Below, piece by piece: positions 15,867 to 27,176 of a stretch of 64,000 nucleotides of DNA. Each line of letters opens with the position of its first letter. The first letter of the stretch is position 1. A program made the position numbers and the translations under genes. Source of the stretch: Desulfosoma sp. (GTDB lineage Bacteria > Desulfobacterota > Syntrophobacteria > Syntrophobacterales > DSM-9756); contig JBBFKY010000007.1 in the NCBI GenBank assembly GCA_037481875.1, positions 62,001-126,000 of the forward strand, in the 5' to 3' direction. The notes below the pieces were generated by a model. It was given only the letters and a program-made list of their open reading frames with translations, did not search any database and was not told the DNA's origin.

Positions 15867-16301
15867 ATGGGGTCGAAAAAGAGCGCCATTGGCACGGCAC
15901 GGCGTGTGGTCGCTAAGGAAATTCCCTATTTTTCTAGATACATTTTGGTAGGCGTGTTAAATACGGTCCTAGGCTATGGAATCATCTTCGGCCTCATGGC
16001 CTGCAGCTTCAACCCGTATCTCAGCAATGCCCTAGGTTACATGATTGGGATTTCCTTCTCCTATGTTCTTAATAAACGTTTCAGCTTTCGATCCTCGGCT
16101 CCCGACCGCATCGCCTTTCCCCTTTTTCTGGCTTCCCTCGGGACCGCCTATCTAGCCAATCTCGCCGTCCTCTTTTCGCTCCTGAAATTTCTCGCCGTAA
16201 ATCCTTATGTGGCTCAGATTGTCGCCGGCGGCGTATACACCCTCGTGGGTTTCCTCGGCAGCCGCTATCTCGCTTTCACCGCGCTCCAATCTCGATCATA
16301 A
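15867..16301 (+). CDS. GtrA-like membrane protein
   Basis: 144 residues with four hydrophobic segments (~22-42, 50-68, 84-104, 112-134) and the family patterns RYILVGVLNTVLGYG and NKRFSFR. GtrA-like proteins are small inner-membrane proteins linked to flipping or transfer of polyprenyl-linked sugars in cell-envelope glycan synthesis. The start is ATG 15867; GAAGGGG lies somewhat far (~13 nt) upstream. No partner glycosyltransferase is adjacent, so its pathway is open. Convergent with glnA. Confidence 0.8.
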   Translation: MGSKKSAIGTARRVVAKEIPYFSRYILVGVLNTVLGYGIIFGLMACSFNPYLSNALGYMIGISFSYVLNKRFSFRSSAPDRIAFPLFLASLGTAYLANLAVLFSLLKFLAVNPYVAQIVAGGVYTLVGFLGSRYLAFTALQSRS

Positions 16302-16469
16302 ATAGAAAAAATGGATTATCCCACTCACATCGGCTGGCATATCTAAGTTTACAAACCTCAATTGGCTCTTAAAGTTGTCCGTCTCTTGCAGCCGTCAGGA
16401 CCTCTGCCAGGTTGGAAACAAAGCAGAAAAGGGGCGAGGACGACCGGTGGGCTGACCCTTTTGGGAAGA

Positions 16470-16495
16470 CCCTCTCGCCTTTGCAAGCGAGAGGG
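16470..16495. terminator. Hairpin in the gtrA-like / glnA convergent gap
   Basis: Perfect 9-bp stem CCCTCTCGC / GCGAGAGGG with an 8-nt loop, followed on the plus strand by CAGATTTT. U-tail is poor on both strands, so it is only a possible bidirectional terminator. Confidence 0.4.
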
Positions 16496-16543
16496 CAGAT
16501 TTTGAGGGGAGAGCGGGGAAAAGAACGGAGTATCTTAGAGCTC

Positions 16544-17956
16544 TTAGATGTCGAAGTAGAGCATAAACTCGTAAGGGTGCGGGCGCAGCCGAACGGGGTC
16601 CACTTCGTTGGAACGTTTGTAATCCAGCCACTTGGCGATGACATCTTCCGTGAACACATCGCCTTTGAGCAGAAAGTCGTGATCCTGTTCCAAAGCCTTG
16701 AGGGCTTCTTCCAAAGATCCCGGCGTAGACGGCACATTGGCCAGTTCCTCAGGACTCAGAGCATAGATGTCTTTGTCCAGAGGTTCTCCAGGATCGATGC
16801 GGTTTTCAATGCCGTCCAAAGCGGCCATGAGCAGGGCGCTGAAAGCCAGATACCCGTTGCAGGAGGGATCGGGGAAGCGAATTTCGATGCGTTTCGCCTT
16901 GGGTGACGGCGAATACATGGGAATACGAATGGAGGCGCTGCGATTTCGGCTGGAATAGGCCAGATTCACCGGCGCTTCATAGCCGGGCACAAGCCTCTTG
17001 TAGGAATTGGTGGTGGGATTGGTAAAGGCACACAGAGCCGCCGCATGACGCAGCACACCCCCGATGGCATGCAAGGCCATTTCACTGAGCCCCGCGTAGC
17101 GGTCCCCGGCAAACAAAGGTTTACCTTCTTTCCAGATGCTTAGATGCGTGTGCATACCCGAGCCGTTGTCGCCGAAGAGTGGCTTGGGCATGAAGGTCAC
17201 CGTTTTCTTGTGTTTTCGAGCCACGTTCTTGATGATGTACTTGAACCACATGAGCTGGTCACCCATCTTGACAAGCGGTGCAAAGCGCATGTCGATTTCC
17301 GCCTGACCCGCCGTGGCCACTTCATGATGCTGACATTCCACCTGAATGCCCACCTGCTGCATCATGAGCACCATTTCCGTACGAATGTCCTGCTGGGTGT
17401 CGGTAGGTGGCACAGGGAAATAGCCTTCCTTATGACGCGGCTTGTAGCCCAGGTTCGGGTTTTCTTCCCGACCGCTGTTCCAAATGCCTTCTTCGGAATC
17501 GATGAAGTAGTAGCTGTAATGGGCCGCCGAGGCGTAGCGAATGTCGTCGAAGATAAAAAATTCCGCTTCCGGACCGAAATAGGCCGTATCCCCGATGCCT
17601 GTGAACTTGAGGTACGATTCCGCCTTGTGGGCGATGTAGCGAGGATCCCGAGTGTAACGTTCCTTGGTCACGGGATCCACGATGTTACAGATGAGCGTGA
17701 GGGTAGGTACCTGAAAGAAAGGATCCATGACGGCCGTGTCGGGATCCGGAATCACCAACATGTCACTGGCATTGATAGGCTGCCAGCCACGAATGCTGGA
17801 TCCGTCAAATCCGAAACCGTCTTCAAAGGATGATTCGTCAAATTCGCTGATGGGCACCGTAAAATGCTGCCAGATACCCGGAAAATCCAAAAAGCGAAAA
17901 TCCACCATTTGAGCGTTGTGTTCCTTGGCAAAAGCCATCACTTCCTGAGGGGTCAT
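16544..17956 (-). CDS. glnA: Glutamine synthetase type I
   Basis: 470 residues, the usual GSI length; makes glutamine from glutamate, ammonia and ATP. Motifs: FDGSSIRGW near the N-terminus, metal-site [27 protein letters not shown] and the C-terminal [19 protein letters not shown]. The adenylylation loop [11 protein letters not shown] (Tyr near residue 398) is present, marking a GSI-beta enzyme controlled by covalent modification. ATG 17956 has AAGGAGG upstream; the frame is open further but that part covers the promoter. It follows glnB and glnD on the same strand, with its own sigma-54-type promoter in between. Confidence 0.97.
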   Translation of the reverse strand: MTPQEVMAFAKEHNAQMVDFRFLDFPGIWQHFTVPISEFDESSFEDGFGFDGSSIRGWQPINASDMLVIPDPDTAVMDPFFQVPTLTLICNIVDPVTKERYTRDPRYIAHKAESYLKFTGIGDTAYFGPEAEFFIFDDIRYASAAHYSYYFIDSEEGIWNSGREENPNLGYKPRHKEGYFPVPPTDTQQDIRTEMVLMMQQVGIQVECQHHEVATAGQAEIDMRFAPLVKMGDQLMWFKYIIKNVARKHKKTVTFMPKPLFGDNGSGMHTHLSIWKEGKPLFAGDRYAGLSEMALHAIGGVLRHAAALCAFTNPTTNSYKRLVPGYEAPVNLAYSSRNRSASIRIPMYSPSPKAKRIEIRFPDPSCNGYLAFSALLMAALDGIENRIDPGEPLDKDIYALSPEELANVPSTPGSLEEALKALEQDHDFLLKGDVFTEDVIAKWLDYKRSNEVDPVRLRPHPYEFMLYFDI

Positions 17957-18013
17957 GCAGTTTCCTCCTTGTCGAATCATGTGGATAATATGTCCGGTTC
18001 CATGGCGAAGAGG

Positions 18014-18028
18014 GCAAATTTCAGGCCA
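18014..18028 (-). promoter_or_regulatory. Predicted sigma-54 (-24/-12) promoter of glnA
   Basis: On the minus strand TGGCCTGAAATTTGC matches TGGCACG-N4-TTGC with the invariant GG and GC ten bases apart. Expected start is near 18002, ~45 nt before the glnA ATG. Implies RpoN and an NtrC-type activator. Confidence 0.65.
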
Positions 18029-18083
18029 AGTCTTTGCCAAAGCCCTCTTTTTGAAAATCCCTCCCCATGGCCCCACGTCCACA

Positions 18084-18105
18084 GAACAAAATTGTCACTT
18101 TGTTC
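18084..18105. promoter_or_regulatory. Inverted repeat upstream of the glnA -24/-12 promoter
   Basis: GAACAAA-N8-TTTGTTC centred ~70 bp upstream of the -24 element, a typical distance for an enhancer-binding protein. It is not the enterobacterial NtrC consensus; function is inferred from position only. Confidence 0.4.
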
Positions 18106-18135
18106 CCAAATTCCGGCATGAAAAGGACAAATTCG

Positions 18136-21119
<2,984 letters not shown>

Positions 21120-21467
21120 TCATCATCCTCTCGATACCCATGAGCTATGGGCCGGCGCCGCCCGGACCCAAAAGCCTTGGTGGTCACGGACAACACCGGC
21201 GGTGTCTGGCGCCTTTTGGACTCGTTTCCATCGACGCGGCGCACCACCAACCTTACCAAATCTTCATCCCATCCCACGGCTCACATGTCGTCCACGGATT
21301 TCCCTTCTTCCATATGGGCCTTGAGAGTGGGGTCCAGAACCTCATAGGGTGGCAGCCTGTCCTGGTCCTTTTGTTTAGGGTAGGTTCCGCGAACCGAGGG
21401 CGTCCCGCCCACACAAAAACCCGGCCGAAAACTTGCGTTTCTACGGAACAGCCCGGTTTCAGCCTTG

Positions 21468-21489
21468 TAGGGGCGAGGCGACGCCTCGA
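21468..21489 (-). repeat. REP-like palindrome, family A (variant)
   Basis: GTAGGGGCGAGGCGACGCCT then CG: CGAGGCG / CGCCTCG stem with the common GTAGGGG left end. Confidence 0.65.
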
Positions 21490-21643
21490 ACCCCGGCCCT
21501 TCCCCTGCCCCTGTCATTCCAGTGTCTGGTATGGCCTATTTTGAGTATTTGGACAAGAAAGTAAAAGGTATTGGAGAAAGGATTGAAGGGCCCCAAGGGT
21601 GGGCAGGGTTCACATGGTTATTGGGTGGCGGCAGAGGATTTTT

Positions 21644-21670
21644 GGGGCGGACACATGGGACCGCCCCTAC
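21644..21670 (+). repeat. REP-like palindrome, family A
   Basis: GGGGCGGACACATGGGACCG then CCCCTAC; one mismatch in the inner stem. Confidence 0.8.
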
Positions 21671-21714
21671 GAAAGACCGCGTTTTCCCGGATCGCATGCA
21701 CGTGGCAACAATCT

Positions 21715-21741
21715 GTAGGGGCACACCGGCGTGTGCGCCCC
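21715..21741 (-). repeat. REP-like palindrome, family A (GCACAC variant)
   Basis: GTAGGGGCACACCGGCGTGT then GCGCCCC; outer arms intact. Confidence 0.75.
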
Positions 21742-21768
21742 CATTTTTCCCATGACCCGTCAATTTGC

Positions 21769-21794
21769 GGGCGGACACATGGGTCCGCCCCTAC
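21769..21794 (+). repeat. REP-like palindrome, family A (near-consensus)
   Basis: GGGCGGACACATGGGTCCGC then CCCTAC; 8-bp perfect stem GGGCGGAC / GTCCGCCC. Confidence 0.88.
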
Positions 21795-21884
21795 GGGGGC
21801 TGGGTGGACATGGCCGGCTGTCGCCATGGAGGGTCGGTTTTTCGAGGCGGGGACATAGAGACCGCCAAGGGTCATTTGACGTTA

Positions 21885-23432
21885 TCAGTCCAAAGGTGCT
21901 TCGAGAACTGTACGGGTTCGGTCCAGGAAGCGGCGGGGGTCGATCCCGTATTTTCGAATTTTGTATTGAACGATACGCTTTGTGGTGCCCAATAGTCGAG
22001 CCGCCTGTGCTTGGTTGCCTCGAGCGTCCTTTAAGGCTTCCACAAGAATGTCCCGTTCAAAGGCTCCCACAAGAGCTTCCAGTTTTCCTCGAGACTGTCT
22101 TTGCAGTTCCATAGGTTTCATTTGCAGCGTGGGTGGCAGATGCCTCGCTTCAATGGCATCCCCGGTGGCCAGCACGACGGCACGTTCGATGCAGTTTTCC
22201 AGCTCACGCACGTTCCCGGGCCAGTGATAGGCCATGAGAAGGTCAATGGCCGGAGTGGAAATGCGGTTGACGGTCTTTCCCAAGATTTGGGCATATTTTT
22301 GGACAAAGTAATCGGCCAGAAGCAAAATGTCGGGCCCTCGATCCCGCAAGGGAGGAAGAAAGATGGGGAAAACATTTAGCCTGTAATACAGGTCCGAACG
22401 AAACCGCCCGTGAGCCGTCTCCTGTTCCAGATCCTTGTTGGTGGCGGCCACCACACGCACATCCACCTTGACCACTCGTGAGGCCCCCAGGGGCTGAAAT
22501 TCCCTTTCCTGAAGCACCCGCAGCAGTTTCGCCTGGGCTACGGGGGACAGCTCCCCCACTTCATCTAAAAAGATCGTGCCCCCTTGCGCCTCTTCAAAAC
22601 GGCCCTTGCGACGAGCCACAGCTCCCGTGAAAGCTCCTTTTTCGTGGCCGAACAGTTCACTTTCCAGAAGCGTGTCCGGCATGGCGGCGCAGTTAACCCG
22701 CACCATCGGCCCGGAAGCTCGAGAGCTGTTGTCGTGAATGGCTTTAGCCACCAGTTCCTTGCCCGTGCCTGTTTCGCCGTGAATGAGCACGGTGGTGTTG
22801 GTGTCGGCCACCTGATCGATGAGGCGAAGCACATCCCGAATTTCCTTGGAACGTCCAAGAATTTGTGTTTTGGGACGGTGCGCTTCGGCGAGTATGCTGC
22901 GAAGTTTACGGTTTTCTTCTTCCACCGCTCGAAAATGAACCGTTCTTCCCAGCAGCTCCGCCACCGCCTCCAGCAGCTCCACTTCCCGACTCAGATCCTC
23001 CACGTCCCGGCTCAGCTTGTCTGCGGAAAGAACACCTACCACTCGTCCTTGGTGAAAAATGGGCACGCATAAAAAGGCCAGTTCTTTGCGGTCGAGTTTC
23101 TTTCGGGCTCCGGTGCGGTCCAAAAAATGGGCTTCTTCCCCGAGATCGGCAATGGCCATGGGCCGTCCCGTCTGAGCCACCTTGCCCGTGATGCCTTCCC
23201 CAGGCCGGTAAACGATGCTCCCTGCGCTCACATCGAGACCGAGAGCCACATCCAACCAGGCTTCTCCGGTCTTGTGGTCCAGAATGGAAATCATGCCACG
23301 TTGCATGCCCAGTTCTTCGCTGAGGACCGCCAAAACACCCTGAAACTGTTCCTTGATGTCATCAGGGCGAGCCAAGATGCGGGCCACATGATGCAACACG
23401 ACAAGCTCTTTAAGACTATATTTTTCGCTCAT
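21885..23432 (-). CDS. NifA-like sigma-54-dependent transcriptional activator
   Basis: 515 residues in GAF-AAA+-HTH order. GAF domain ~1-170; Walker A GETGTGKE at 219-226; the sigma-54 contact loop GAFTGA at 266-271; Walker [10 protein letters not shown]-terminal Fis-type helix-turn-helix with [21 protein letters not shown]. The plan and sequence match NifA-type activators, with no receiver domain, so it is not NtrC. The linker before the HTH lacks the cysteine pair found in rhizobial oxygen-sensitive NifA. Targets are unknown; nif genes are not in the window, and it could also act on nearby nitrogen genes such as glnA. Confidence 0.85.
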   Translation of the reverse strand: MSEKYSLKELVVLHHVARILARPDDIKEQFQGVLAVLSEELGMQRGMISILDHKTGEAWLDVALGLDVSAGSIVYRPGEGITGKVAQTGRPMAIADLGEEAHFLDRTGARKKLDRKELAFLCVPIFHQGRVVGVLSADKLSRDVEDLSREVELLEAVAELLGRTVHFRAVEEENRKLRSILAEAHRPKTQILGRSKEIRDVLRLIDQVADTNTTVLIHGETGTGKELVAKAIHDNSSRASGPMVRVNCAAMPDTLLESELFGHEKGAFTGAVARRKGRFEEAQGGTIFLDEVGELSPVAQAKLLRVLQEREFQPLGASRVVKVDVRVVAATNKDLEQETAHGRFRSDLYYRLNVFPIFLPPLRDRGPDILLLADYFVQKYAQILGKTVNRISTPAIDLLMAYHWPGNVRELENCIERAVVLATGDAIEARHLPPTLQMKPMELQRQSRGKLEALVGAFERDILVEALKDARGNQAQAARLLGTTKRIVQYKIRKYGIDPRRFLDRTRTVLEAPLD

Positions 23433-23479
23433 GCCTTACATGCACACTCGTCTGCAAATCAGGAAGCAGGGTTCGCCGC

Positions 23480-25060
23480 TTATTCATTGACGCTTTCCTT
23501 GGCCTGATGTTCCGGCCGTAACAAATCCAGGACCGTCTTGACGGGGTTAAAGGTTTGTGATGGAACTTCCACGAAAATGGTATTCCACATAGCCATGGAA
23601 CCGTTCCACAGGCCGGGAAGTTCCAGGGCTCTGAGAGGCCGTCCGTTGAGAGATTTTTGGGTGATGATCACCGCGTCAGGATCTCGATATCGCATCAGGT
23701 CATAAGGGTTCCCGTCCACATCCCTTACGGCGCAGACCAAATCCACGGGATTGAAATGGGTCGCTCGTTCCCATATAGCCTTCTGCCGTGGATCGGTCAT
23801 GTCCACTTGGGCTTTTTCCACAATCTGACATGTGAGGCGTCCTTCACGGTCCCAAGCCCAAAAAGGACCACCGCCGGGTTCCCCCACGTTACGCACCATG
23901 CCGCAGACTCGAATGGGCCGGTTCAACACGTGAAGAAGCAAATCCCTTTGCGCCACTAAAGCACCTCCAATGGCGCACGTGCTTCCCCAAAAAGTGGTTT
24001 GGATAAAGCGTCGAGCCTGTTCCACCGTTTCCGACGACAACTTTTGTCGAAGCGCCTTCATATGCCGATGAATCCGTTCCTGAATCAGAATGGCAAACCC
24101 ACCCAAGATTTTTTTCCATCGCCATATTTCGCCTTTGAGGTGATCCGGAACCACGTTGTCGATGTTTTTGATAAAAATGAGGTCGCCTTTAAGCCGGTTC
24201 AAGTTTTCAAGCAGGGCTCCGTGTCCAGCAGGCCGAAACACCAGTCGACCTGCGGCGTCTCGAAACGGGCGGTTGTTTTCATCCACGGCGATGGTATCCG
24301 TCGCCGAACTTTGTTTGGATAAAGTGATCTGAAAAGAACAATCCCAAAGAGCTTCGTGACGCGGACGCACCCGGGCGATGTGTTCCAGAAATCGCTCTTC
24401 ATGCTCGGGGCTCACGGTGAAATGCACAGGGCACAATCCGTTCGGCATACGCACGTAGCCCACGGCTTCCGCCAGGTGTTCTTCCAGGGCTGTGCGAGGT
24501 CCATCCTCATAACGATGGAAGGGGATGAGCGCCTTCGGTAGGCGTCCCAGATCCAAACCTTTGGACGTGAGCAGCACCTGAAGGGCTCTATCGATTTTTC
24601 CGGCACGCAGATCCTCATCCAGGTCCGCTCCCAACTTCGCCATGGCCTGGCACCAAGCTTCATAAAAGGGGAACCGACGGACATGCCTAAAAAAATTGCA
24701 GACCCTTTGCGCCGATGTGTCCCCCGAGGCCGCTTGTTCCGCGAGGGTGGCAAGATTGGGGACCGGTTTTCGATCAAGCACGGCGAAAAGATCCTGAAAC
24801 ATGCGGGTCGCCGCCCCGGAAGCCGGCACGAACTTAAGAAAGCGCCCCTTTTTAAGGGCCTTCTTGTAGGCTTCTTCACATAGTTGGGCCATCTGCGAGT
24901 CTAGGCCGACAATACCGTCGCCAAGGGTGCATGGTCTGTGCAGTTCCAAGGTGATTTTTCTCTTTTCGAAAAGGGCCAACTGGCGTTCCACTTCCCAGCG
25001 GGAAATGCCCAACTCTTGCATTTGCTTCAGATCCGCTTCGGTAAAGATCGTTAAGTCCAT
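23480..25060 (-). CDS. DUF4301 family protein
   Basis: 526 residues. The N-terminus TEADLKQMQELGISRWEVERQL and the patterns FVPASGAATRMF, FIKNIDNVVPD and RNVGEPGGGPFW are those of DUF4301, a family known to me mainly from Bacteroidota. SGAATRMF and KNIDNV resemble the nucleotide-sugar pyrophosphorylase fold (G-x-A-T-R-M and a DN pair), so a sugar-1-phosphate nucleotidyltransferase-like activity is plausible but unproven. ATG 25060 is chosen because GGAGGA lies just upstream; the frame is open to 25132. It is divergent from mlaA and 47 bp upstream of the NifA-like gene. Confidence 0.75.
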   Translation of the reverse strand: MDLTIFTEADLKQMQELGISRWEVERQLALFEKRKITLELHRPCTLGDGIVGLDSQMAQLCEEAYKKALKKGRFLKFVPASGAATRMFQDLFAVLDRKPVPNLATLAEQAASGDTSAQRVCNFFRHVRRFPFYEAWCQAMAKLGADLDEDLRAGKIDRALQVLLTSKGLDLGRLPKALIPFHRYEDGPRTALEEHLAEAVGYVRMPNGLCPVHFTVSPEHEERFLEHIARVRPRHEALWDCSFQITLSKQSSATDTIAVDENNRPFRDAAGRLVFRPAGHGALLENLNRLKGDLIFIKNIDNVVPDHLKGEIWRWKKILGGFAILIQERIHRHMKALRQKLSSETVEQARRFIQTTFWGSTCAIGGALVAQRDLLLHVLNRPIRVCGMVRNVGEPGGGPFWAWDREGRLTCQIVEKAQVDMTDPRQKAIWERATHFNPVDLVCAVRDVDGNPYDLMRYRDPDAVIITQKSLNGRPLRALELPGLWNGSMAMWNTIFVEVPSQTFNPVKTVLDLLRPEHQAKESVNE

Positions 25061-25152
25061 CAAGGCGTCCTCCGGGGAATCCGTCCTGCCCCACTCCTTT
25101 GCACTGCGGTCTTGTCTTGTCACATAACACAAACCCCGTCACTGACAAAAGA

Positions 25153-25185
25153 GTCCCTTAGTCATTGACAAGACCACCAAGGGAC
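25153..25185. promoter_or_regulatory. Inverted repeat over the mlaA promoter
   Basis: GTCCCTT (25153-25159) and AAGGGAC (25179-25185) form a 7-bp inverted repeat spanning the -35 and spacer; operator-like by position. Confidence 0.35.
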
Positions 25186-25194
25186 GACTTTAAT
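25165..25194 (+). promoter_or_regulatory. Predicted mlaA promoter
   Basis: TTGACA (25165-25170), 18-bp spacer, TTTAAT (25189-25194). The start point near 25201 rules out the in-frame ATG at 25193 and supports ATG 25241 for mlaA. Confidence 0.6.
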
Positions 25195-25240
25195 GGCGAA
25201 CCACGTTGAAACTTCTTCTTCACGAGCCATGGAGGACACT

Positions 25241-26035
25241 ATGGAACACAAGGCAAGATTGGAACGGCTCGGTATTGTTGTCTGGATGATGGCTCTTCTC
25301 GTCACAGCCGTTGGAGTGGTGAGTCATCTTTGGCCAATCCAGAGTTCTTTGGCAGGCCCTTCCACGGTATGGGCTGCAACCAATGAGGAAGAAGACGACA
25401 GCTACCTGCACGATCCCTTTGCCGACAAGCATCTGGCGGTGGCGGACCCTTTGCAGCCGCTGAATCGAGCCTTCTTTCATGTTAATGACAAGATCTATTT
25501 CTGGGTTCTCAAGCCAACGGCCCTAGTCTACAAAACCTTTGTCCCCACGGGTGTGCGCCTGTGTGTCCGTAACGTTTTTACGAACCTCATGGCCCCGGTG
25601 CGCGTCGCCAACAATCTGCTGCAATTGAAATTCCAACAAAGCGGCACCGAGCTGGCTCGATTTGCCATCAATTCCACCCTCGGGGCCGCTGGCATGTTCG
25701 ACCCCGCAGAACAGGAATTCGGTCTGAAGCCATATGACGAGGATTTCGGTCAAACCCTGGGCCATTACGGCTTAGGGAACGGTATCTTTTTCATCTGGCC
25801 TATCCTAGGGCCGTCCTCCCTAAGAGACACTGTGGGGTTGGCAGGCGATCATTTTTTGGATCCCTTAAGTTACCTTTCATGGCAACCATACGGCATCGCC
25901 AAAGGGGTTCGTGAGGTCAACCGCACCTCATTGACTTTAGGCGAATACGAGGATTTCAAGGCCTCGGCCGTAGATCCATATGTTTCCATGCGTGATGCCT
26001 ACATTAACTATCGAAACCGGCAAGTTCGAAAATAA
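25241..26035 (+). CDS. mlaA: MlaA (VacJ) family outer-membrane lipid-asymmetry protein
   Basis: 264 residues. N-terminal hydrophobic segment (~10-30) with a signal-peptide-like AxA region (VWAA) but no lipobox cysteine, so it may be secreted without a lipid anchor, unlike E. coli MlaA. The family body is clear: DPLQPLNRAFFHVND, LMAPVRVANNLLQ, ARFAINSTLGAAGMFDPA, EDFGQTLGHYG and GPSSLRD. It removes misplaced phospholipid from the outer leaflet and hands it to the MlaC/MlaBDEF system, which is not in this window. Start chosen by GGAGG 5 nt before ATG 25241. Followed 28 bp later by the antiporter. Confidence 0.9.
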   Translation: MEHKARLERLGIVVWMMALLVTAVGVVSHLWPIQSSLAGPSTVWAATNEEEDDSYLHDPFADKHLAVADPLQPLNRAFFHVNDKIYFWVLKPTALVYKTFVPTGVRLCVRNVFTNLMAPVRVANNLLQLKFQQSGTELARFAINSTLGAAGMFDPAEQEFGLKPYDEDFGQTLGHYGLGNGIFFIWPILGPSSLRDTVGLAGDHFLDPLSYLSWQPYGIAKGVREVNRTSLTLGEYEDFKASAVDPYVSMRDAYINYRNRQVRK

Positions 26036-26063
26036 CTGACTCCATCTGGATATCGAGTCGCCT

Positions 26064-27032
26064 ATGCTCCTTCATGTGACAGCCGTCGTTTTAGGAACCC
26101 TATTGTTGGTATGGGGAGCCGACCGTTTTGTGGACGGGGCTGCGGCTCTCGCCCGTCGTCTCGGCATCTCACCGATTATCATCGGTCTTACGGTGGTCTC
26201 CATGGGCACGTCATTGCCCGAATTGCTGGTGAGTCTGACCGCCACGATCATGGGGCATCCCGATGTGGCCGTCGGAAACGTGGTAGGAAGCAACATCGCC
26301 AACATCGGACTTATCTTGGGGGCCGCTTCCCTGTTTCGGCCTCTCATGGTTCACAAATCCATCCTGCGCCAAGAATATCCCTTTCTGGTGTGTGTTTCCG
26401 TCATCGCGTGGCTCATGGCACAAAATGGTACCTTCAGTCGTTTCGAGGGCATTCTTCTTGTTGCGGGTCTCCTGCTTTTCCTTGCCAAAATGGTAGCCGA
26501 CGCCAAACTAACCGCTTCGGAAGTCCTCCTTCATGAAACAACCCTCAGCAACCCCATGGGTCCACAGAATGTTTCGCTTAAGAAATCGCTCCTTTCTTTG
26601 ATCCTGGGCCTGATAGGCCTGACGGCGGGAAGCCGGGGCTTGGTGTGGGGGGGGGTGGCCCTGGCTCGATCTCTTGGCGTCAGTGAATTGGTTATTGGGC
26701 TCACCTTAGTGGCCGTGGGCACAAGTCTTCCCGAACTGGCCACATCGGTGGTCGGTGCTATCAAGAAGCAGCATGATCTCGCCGTCGGCAACGTGGTGGG
26801 ATCCAATCTTTTCAACACTCTGGCCATTCTGGGGATTCCCGCCACGATTCGACCCTTGATCGTTTCCCCCGAAGCGTATCATCGGGATTTTCCTGTGATG
26901 CTTTTGGCTACCCTTGTCCTGTGGCCCGTGTGTCGATCCTGGAGCGGCCGTCAAGGCCGTGTTAACCGGATGGAAGGCGGCGCCTTGTTGGTCGGGTATG
27001 TGGTGTATTCGGTCTACCTGTTCAAATCGTAG
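26064..27032 (+). CDS. Calcium/sodium antiporter, CaCA family (YrbG-like)
   Basis: 322 residues, about ten membrane helices. Two alpha-repeats carry the transport signature: GTSLPELLVSLTA with GNVVGSNIANIGLILG in the first half and GTSLPELATSVVG with GNVVGSNLFNTLAILG in the second. This is the YrbG type of cation/Ca2+ exchanger in the inner membrane. In E. coli, yrbG neighbours the mla operon; here it follows mlaA, an echo of that linkage. Probably co-transcribed with mlaA. Convergent with cobA-hemD. Confidence 0.9.
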   Translation: MLLHVTAVVLGTLLLVWGADRFVDGAAALARRLGISPIIIGLTVVSMGTSLPELLVSLTATIMGHPDVAVGNVVGSNIANIGLILGAASLFRPLMVHKSILRQEYPFLVCVSVIAWLMAQNGTFSRFEGILLVAGLLLFLAKMVADAKLTASEVLLHETTLSNPMGPQNVSLKKSLLSLILGLIGLTAGSRGLVWGGVALARSLGVSELVIGLTLVAVGTSLPELATSVVGAIKKQHDLAVGNVVGSNLFNTLAILGIPATIRPLIVSPEAYHRDFPVMLLATLVLWPVCRSWSGRQGRVNRMEGGALLVGYVVYSVYLFKS

Positions 27033-27104
27033 GAAAAAGCAGGAAGCTTCGTAGGCGCTCACCATTGTGTGCAGCTGAAGGCGAGCCCCAGGGGAATGTG
27101 TTTC

Positions 27105-27131
27105 GTGGCGGACACATGGGTCCGCCCCTAC
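27105..27131 (+). repeat. REP-like palindrome, family A, in convergent gap
   Basis: GTGGCGGACACATGGGTCCG then CCCCTAC, in the 144-bp gap between the antiporter and cobA-hemD 3' ends. Hairpin could end transcripts from both sides. Confidence 0.85.
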
Positions 27132-27176
27132 AGAGAAATCAGAATCCGGTTGGGTGTGGCGTAGAGGCGAGCAAAT

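Noticed and set aside
16767-17833. Plus-strand open frames across glnA, including one of 229 codons
   Set aside because: Antisense to a certain gene; no family resemblance.
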